Positions 59,322 through 64,000 of a stretch of 64,000 nucleotides of DNA are shown here, one piece after another (within the stretch, counting starts at the first letter, position 1; each line of letters starts with the position of its first letter). The notes under the pieces are model-generated. The model had not been told where the DNA came from and did no database searches. It saw only the letters and a list, made by a program, of their open reading frames with translations. A program made the position numbers and the translations under genes. This DNA comes from HLUCCA09 sp038745585 (GTDB lineage: Bacteria; Pseudomonadota; Alphaproteobacteria; Rhodobacterales; Rhodobacteraceae), in contig JBCDLH010000002.1 in the NCBI GenBank assembly GCA_038745585.1, positions 248,001 through 312,000 on the forward strand, given 5' to 3'.

Positions 59322-60569
59322 TCAGCTCGCTGAGAAGCGCAGCACCTTGATCGCGGCAAAGTCCGTCACGTCCCCGCCGACACGCTTTGTCGCGTAAAAG
59401 AGAACGTTCGGCTTGGCCGAGAAGGGATCACGCAGCACGCGCACATCTGGGCGCTCGGCAATCGTGTAGCCCGCGCTAAAGTCGCCAAAGGCAATCGCAG
59501 CGGCGTTGTTGTCGATGTCCGGCATGTCCTCGGCGATCAGTACCGGATAGCCGAGCAGCATAGCAGGCTGACCGGCCGCAATCCCGTCGGCCCAGACAAA
59601 GCGGCCCTCGGCATCCTTGAACTTGCGCACCGAGCCGGCCGTCTTCGAGTTCATCACAAAGATCGCATTGGCGCGATAGGGTGCAGGCAATGCATAGACA
59701 AGGTCGATAAGTGGATCGACCGAACCGTTGAAGTTGCCGCTCGCGCCCGACGCGATGTAGCCGATCTGGCCCCATTGCCACGTCGCATTGTCGGCGATGG
59801 TGTGATTTAGAAAGCCCCGCGGCTTGTCGATGCCATCGCCGGTGACGAACGCCTTGCCTTCTGCCGTGGTAAATTTCTCGGCGATCCGGCCCGCAAGCCA
59901 AGCGTCGATGTCAAACGCGCTATCGTCGAGCAAACGCTGCGAGGCTTTCGGCATCGCCGACAATTCGTGGAGCTGGATCGCGATCCGCTCAAACGCTGGC
60001 GTGTTCGTCTCAGCCTGGTTGCCGGTCTCGCTCGACCAGCCGGTTTCCAGATCGCCGCGGTCGACAAGCACGTCGTAGCTGCCGGCCTCGACATTGACGA
60101 CATTGGCGACGGCACGAATGGACGCCGTGTTGTCGAGCACTGCACGGATCGTCTCCGAGGTCACCGGGTCAACGAGATACCCGCCATCGCCCGCAACCGC
60201 CGTCGACATCGCCTTGCCCTCAAGCTCGAGGCCGCGCAGCGCGTCGTCCTCGCCCGAACGGAGATAGGCCTCGAACGCCTTGGCATGCGGCGCGGCAAGG
60301 TCCTCGTGCTGGGCGCCGGCAACAGCGGTCGAGAGGGCGGGGCGCCCGAGCGGGGCAGTTTTGCGGTCCAGCATGGTCAGTCGCTCTTCCTGTTTGGTGA
60401 TCGTTTGGAGTGTGTCGGCGCGAAACGCCTTGAAATCGCTCAGGAAGCCCTGAAGCGCTGTCTTGATGTCACTGGCTGATGTGACGTCTTTGGGGGCACC
60501 GTCGCCGCCCGCCTGCTTTCGCGAAGGCGCACCGGTTCCGGGCCCGTCCGAATGCTCGGTCGTGCTCAT
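59322..60569 (-). CDS. orfg5: GTA major capsid protein (orfg5), HK97 fold
   Basis: 415 residues. The N-terminal 100 residues form a polar/helical delta-domain-like segment cleaved in HK97-type heads. The mature shell part starts near AMSTAVAGDGGYLVDP and shows the HK97 landmarks RAVANVVNV, ETNTPAFERIAIQLHELSA, VTGDGIDKPRGFL, MNSKTAGSVRKFKDAEGR and GYPVLIAEDMP. It forms the GTA head. GAGGAT precedes the ATG at 60569. Confidence 0.97.
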   Translation of the reverse strand: MSTTEHSDGPGTGAPSRKQAGGDGAPKDVTSASDIKTALQGFLSDFKAFRADTLQTITKQEERLTMLDRKTAPLGRPALSTAVAGAQHEDLAAPHAKAFEAYLRSGEDDALRGLELEGKAMSTAVAGDGGYLVDPVTSETIRAVLDNTASIRAVANVVNVEAGSYDVLVDRGDLETGWSSETGNQAETNTPAFERIAIQLHELSAMPKASQRLLDDSAFDIDAWLAGRIAEKFTTAEGKAFVTGDGIDKPRGFLNHTIADNATWQWGQIGYIASGASGNFNGSVDPLIDLVYALPAPYRANAIFVMNSKTAGSVRKFKDAEGRFVWADGIAAGQPAMLLGYPVLIAEDMPDIDNNAAAIAFGDFSAGYTIAERPDVRVLRDPFSAKPNVLFYATKRVGGDVTDFAAIKVLRFSAS

Positions 60570-60677
60570 GAGATCCTCATTTTGCTCAGGGTCGGAACGC
60601 TCCGAAGCCTGCCGCACCCCACCGGTCCAAGCGCTTGCCGCGCAACGCGGCGCATATGGGGTGGCGTGCGCCTGACT

Positions 60678-61232
60678 TCAGAGAGCGCCCATCTCGCGGC
60701 GTGCGGCCTCGATCGCCTCCGCCAGGTCGTGCAGGAGCAGGGGCTCGGGCGCTTCGCCCTTGGCCCCCACCCGTGCCTCAGCGAGCATCGGAAAGGTCAC
60801 CAGCGACACTTCCCAAAGCTCCAATTCATGCAGCAGGCGCCGTCCGGCGCCATCGCGCTCCGCCCGCTTCGTACGATAGCCGATCGAAAGCCCGTCAACG
60901 GCTCCCGCTTCGATCAATGCCGCCGCCTCGCGCCCCCGCGCCACATCCACAAGGAGCCGCCCACGCACACGTAGCCCGCGCGCGTCCTCCACGACCTCAT
61001 CCCAAACGCCGATCGGCTCCGTCGGGTCGTGCTGCCATAGCATCTTGACCTTGCGCCCCTCCGAGGCGAGCTGCGCCAACGACGCCGCATAAGCACCCGG
61101 CTGGACAACATCGCCGCCCCGATCCGCAAGCCCGTAGAGCGAAGCATAGCCCTCAACGCGGCACCCTTCCCCAAGGCTCAGCCCTGTCTCCGGCCCGCAA
61201 AACTTCGTCTCAAGCTCCAATGCATAGCCCAT
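60678..61232 (-). CDS. orfg4: GTA prohead protease (orfg4), S78/HK97 type
   Basis: 184 residues. GYASLYGLADRGGDVVQPGA at the start, HDPTEPIGVW with the catalytic His, and SIGYRTKR with the Ser of the HK97-type prohead protease. It cleaves the capsid N-terminal region during maturation. It starts within the stop of orfg3 (TGATG), and a 108-base gap separates it from orfg5. Confidence 0.95.
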   Translation of the reverse strand: MGYALELETKFCGPETGLSLGEGCRVEGYASLYGLADRGGDVVQPGAYAASLAQLASEGRKVKMLWQHDPTEPIGVWDEVVEDARGLRVRGRLLVDVARGREAAALIEAGAVDGLSIGYRTKRAERDGAGRRLLHELELWEVSLVTFPMLAEARVGAKGEAPEPLLLHDLAEAIEAARREMGAL

Positions 61233-62470
61233 CACGCGTCTCCATCGATCTGGGCCGGAAGCCCAAGCAGCGCCCGCTTCTCCGCGGCAGACAGGAAGTC
61301 CGCCGATGCGATCCGGCGCCACGCCGCCTCGCGTTCCGGGCCAAGCGCGGGCACTTGGTCGAGATCGGGCTTCAACTCCACTGCGTCCTCTCCGAACTGC
61401 CGCAGCCAATGCGACAGCGCCGCCAAGACCCGGTACGCGAGCGGCAGCACCGTCAGACGGTAGAAAGCCCGGTTCGCCTCCTGGTAATTGGCGTAGGTCG
61501 CATCTCCAGGGATGCCGAGCATCATCGGCGGCACGCCAAAGGCTGTCGCAATCTCTCGCGCCGCCGCTTCCTTTGTCTTTTGAAACTCCATGTCAGAGGG
61601 CGAGAAGCCCATCGGCTTCCAGTCGAGCCCCCCTTCGAGCAGCATCGGGCGCCCCGCGTTGCGCGCGCCCTGGTGGTGTTGCTCCATCTCCGCCAAAAGC
61701 CTGTCGTATTGCTCCGGGGTGAGCGTCCCTGCCCCGTCTTCACCGCTATAGACGATGGCGCCCGAGGGCCGCGCCGCATTGTCCAAGAGCGCCTTCGACC
61801 ATTTCGACGCGGCGTTGTGCACGTCGACCGCCTGCGCCGCCGCCTGAAACGGCGACAGCCCATAATGGTCGTCCTGCGGATGAAACTGCTTGAAATGGCA
61901 AATCGCCGGCGCCTCGACGCCAAGCATGAACCGATGCGTCTTCGATCCCACGGTATAGTCATAGGCGATCGGCCAGCCATCCGCCCCAGGCACGACGCTC
62001 ATACGATCCGAGCGCAACACATGGAGCTCGCTCGGCAGCGGATCGTGCCCTACCGCCTCGACATAGCCGTTTCCGCTCAACAGCATCTGCGAATAGAGCG
62101 CCTCCAGCAGATCCGCTCGGCCTTGCGCGGCATTGGGCCTTGAGATCAGCGCCAGGATCGGGTGCACCTCGTAACGCCGCTCCGCGTCCTGACAGATAAG
62201 CGGCAGCGCCGCCGCGGCCTCCGCCACGAGCTTGACCGCCCGGTATCCAACCGGATTGCCCGCGAAACCCGCCCGGGTCAGCGCCCCCGTCTCTCGCGAA
62301 GACCAGACCGCACGCATCGGCACGCTGGGCACGCTCATTCCCCCAGTGGCAGAGGCCTTAAAGCCCGTTACCGGAACCGCGCGCACCGGTACCGGCGTTG
62401 CGGGCCGCGCCGCGTCGTCCGCAGCCTCCCCCGGGGGCGCGCCACGGCGCCACGGAAATGCAAATGCCAT
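61232..62470 (-). CDS. orfg3: GTA portal protein (orfg3)
   Basis: 412-residue HK97-type portal, the dodecameric DNA entry ring. NPVGYRAVKLVAEAAAALPL near residue 75, PSGAIVYSGEDG, PMGFSPSDMEFQKTKEAAAREIATAFGVPPMMLGIPGDATYANYQE and the C-terminal helices are characteristic. Preceded by a 188-base gap with a strong hairpin after the terminase gene. Confidence 0.96.
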   Translation of the reverse strand: MAFAFPWRRGAPPGEAADDAARPATPVPVRAVPVTGFKASATGGMSVPSVPMRAVWSSRETGALTRAGFAGNPVGYRAVKLVAEAAAALPLICQDAERRYEVHPILALISRPNAAQGRADLLEALYSQMLLSGNGYVEAVGHDPLPSELHVLRSDRMSVVPGADGWPIAYDYTVGSKTHRFMLGVEAPAICHFKQFHPQDDHYGLSPFQAAAQAVDVHNAASKWSKALLDNAARPSGAIVYSGEDGAGTLTPEQYDRLLAEMEQHHQGARNAGRPMLLEGGLDWKPMGFSPSDMEFQKTKEAAAREIATAFGVPPMMLGIPGDATYANYQEANRAFYRLTVLPLAYRVLAALSHWLRQFGEDAVELKPDLDQVPALGPEREAAWRRIASADFLSAAEKRALLGLPAQIDGDA

Positions 62471-62524
62471 CCCGTCCTACTCCTTTCAGGCGGGCTCGAC
62501 GGCCCGGTCTAGGGTCGAAAATCG

Positions 62525-62558
62525 GCCCGGCGCCCTGCGGGGTCGCAGAGCGCCGGGC
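62525..62558 (-). promoter_or_regulatory. Strong 15-bp-stem hairpin between GTA terminase and portal genes
   Basis: On the minus strand the 15-base arms from GCCCGGCGCTCTGCG pair completely (one G-U) around the loop ACCC. TTTT follows two bases later. It lies 100 bases after the terminase stop and 55 bases before the portal start. Candidate attenuator, processing site or partial terminator within the GTA operon. Confidence 0.78.
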
Positions 62559-62658
62559 AGGAAAGCAGGGAGGCGCGCCAATCGGGCCGCCCTCAACGCC
62601 GCTTTCGTCTCAAACTCAGGGTTCGGGCGCGCCTGTCCCCAGGGCGTCACACCTTCAG

Positions 62659-64000
62659 CTACGACACCAAAGACCGGATCACAGGGTCGCGCCGCTGCAC
62701 CGGCCGAAACATCAGCTCAGTCAGGGCCCAAACCAGCGCATCGACCCGGTCCGGGCTGCCAGACCCTTCAAAGCCCTGAAGCGTCATCTGACACATCTGC
62801 TCCTCCAAAGCGTGGAGCCCCGGCAAATGCCGCACCCGACCCTGCTCGTAGAGCGCGGCGACCGGCTCGGCCCGTTGGACCTTTGAGCGCGTCGCATGCA
62901 CCGGCCGATAGGGCAGCGTCGGGTCGAACTGGTCGAGCACCTGCTTGACCATGTCGCCCCCTTGGTTGACCTCGGCCACCAGCCGGCTCGCATGGTGGCG
63001 GTCCACCGCCTGCACCGCTGCATGGGCCCAGGCCGAAGGCGAAGCGCCCGCAACGCTCGCATCCTCCAGCACCCAGGCTATCCAGTCTTGCGGCGGCCCG
63101 GTCATCTGCGCCCCGGCTACGATAATTCCGCACATGTCTGACGTGCGCTTGCCCGACGCCGGCGGGTCCACCGCGACCACAACGCGGTCAAGTCGCGGCG
63201 CCTCGGTCCGCCCCGCTTCGGCGAGCATCTGTGTTTTCCAAAGCGCCCCCTCGGCGTCCTCCAACAACACCCCGTCGAGCTCCTGCCGCCCGAGGCGAGT
63301 GCCGCCGTAGCGCCCCCGCATCTCCTCGAGAAAGCCCGGCGCGAGGTTCAGCCCGTTCGCTTCGGACGCGGCGTGTGTGACGACGGTAGACTTCGACGCG
63401 AGCAATCGTTTCAGCACCTTGCAGTTGCGCGGCGTCGTGGTGACACAAGCGCGCGGCGCCTCGCCCAAACGCAGACCAAACTGCAGCATGTCCCAGGCGT
63501 CCTCCGCCTTCGGCCATTTCGCGAGTTCGTCGACCCAGGCCCCATCGAATTGCGGCCCGCGAAAGCTCTCGGGATCATGGGCCGACAAAAGCTGCGCCGA
63601 CGCGCCGTTGGGCCACACCAGGCGCTTGCGTGTCGCCTGCCATTGTGGCCGGCGGTCCGGCGGCGAGCATGCGAGGATGCCACTCTTGCCAAAGACCATG
63701 ACCTCGCGCGCCTGATCCATCGTCTCGCCCACAAGAGCGATCTCGCGCAGCTGACCCGGATCCCCAGGCTCCGCCCCTTCAACGACGCTACGGACCCATT
63801 CGGCGCCCGCCCGCGTCTTGCCGGCACCGCGCCCCCCCATGACGATCCAAGTCCGCCACTCCCCCGCCGGGGGGACCTGATGCGGCAGCGCCCAGATCTC
63901 AAAGATCCAAGGCAGCGCCCGCATGGTCTCGACGCTCAACCCGTCGAGAAACGCCCGCTCATTGTCCTGCGTCCCGGCGCTTAGCCAGCCGGCGACACAC
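62659..64000 (-). CDS. orfg2: GTA terminase large subunit (orfg2), 5' end cut by window edge
   Basis: Headful packaging ATPase/nuclease of the GTA. Walker A is MGGRGAGKTRAGAEW, the Walker B segment is FDGAWVDELAKWP, a coupling motif reads CVTTTPRN, and nuclease residues are in VVVAVDPPASGKR. The frame is open to the right edge through 20 extra codons that fit the family (LSAGTQDNERAFLDGL), so the start lies outside the window. The small terminase orfg1 is also beyond the edge. Confidence 0.96.
   Translation of the reverse strand, partial: CVAGWLSAGTQDNERAFLDGLSVETMRALPWIFEIWALPHQVPPAGEWRTWIVMGGRGAGKTRAGAEWVRSVVEGAEPGDPGQLREIALVGETMDQAREVMVFGKSGILACSPPDRRPQWQATRKRLVWPNGASAQLLSAHDPESFRGPQFDGAWVDELAKWPKAEDAWDMLQFGLRLGEAPRACVTTTPRNCKVLKRLLASKSTVVTHAASEANGLNLAPGFLEEMRGRYGGTRLGRQELDGVLLEDAEGALWKTQMLAEAGRTEAPRLDRVVVAVDPPASGKRTSDMCGIIVAGAQMTGPPQDWIAWVLEDASVAGASPSAWAHAAVQAVDRHHASRLVAEVNQGGDMVKQVLDQFDPTLPYRPVHATRSKVQRAEPVAALYEQGRVRHLPGLHALEEQMCQMTLQGFEGSGSPDRVDALVWALTELMFRPVQRRDPVIRSLVS

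Overview
The window is a GC-rich chromosomal stretch of an alphaproteobacterium, almost certainly Rhodobacteraceae (Roseobacter/Rhodobacter group). The evidence is a gene transfer agent (GTA) structural cluster in RcGTA order, a zwf-pgl-pgi operon for the Entner-Doudoroff entry, an alphaproteobacterial LexA box (GTTC-N7-GTTC) before mmcB, a pdhA-pdhB-pdhC operon with a lipoyl domain on E1 beta, and family-typical small proteins (HemP, DUF1289, FdxA, CarD). No rRNA, CRISPR array or complete mobile element is present. One tRNA (Gly, CCC) is seen.

Layout. 0-9 kb: a YeeE/YedE sulfur transporter cut by the left edge, an SDR, carD, fdxA, an S4 RNA-binding protein coupled to a Suv3-like helicase, a TPR protein, an SCP2 protein and an alpha/beta hydrolase. 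9.1-10 kb: a decayed IS110-type insertion. 10-12.1 kb: ribB-ribH-nusB. 12.3-17 kb: small membrane proteins, DUF3422, hemP, DUF1289, dps. 17-19 kb: rlmE and ppx/gppA. 19.3-24 kb: a one-carbon/corrinoid module (virulence-factor-domain protein, methylene-THF reductase-like protein, methyl-THF:cobalamin methyltransferase, small accessory protein, ASKHA ferredoxin-domain activator). 24-29 kb: tRNA-Gly, a thioesterase, and pgi-pgl-zwf. 29-31.4 kb: a radical SAM protein converging on an ArsM-type arsenite methyltransferase. 31.6-37 kb: a repeat-rich stretch with a ClpP-fold protein, a coiled-coil membrane protein, SOS-controlled mmcB, a SYLF lipoprotein and a DUF3179 protein. 37.5-43.7 kb: two cyclophilins, pgk, an SDR, DUF2461 and YdeI-like proteins, class I aldolase and an FtsB-like protein. 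43.8-47.9 kb: the pyruvate dehydrogenase operon. 48-48.8 kb: cysE. 49.2-64 kb (minus strand): the GTA cluster from terminase (cut by the right edge) to the megatron tail protein, followed by a DUF2793 tail-fibre-like gene and a small conserved gene.

Much of the window is central metabolism (glycolysis, Entner-Doudoroff entry, pyruvate oxidation, riboflavin, one-carbon metabolism). The GTA is the most specialised system and its reading frames look intact, with overlapping or closely spaced genes as expected for one late operon. The less explained features are non-coding. They include two adjacent 22-bp perfect palindromes in the corrinoid module, four copies of an intergenic GAGTATTT/CAAGATGA-type repeat, several minisatellites concentrated at 33.7-37.5 kb, two CCTGTATATA sites flanking mmcB, and a 15-bp-stem hairpin between GTA terminase and portal.
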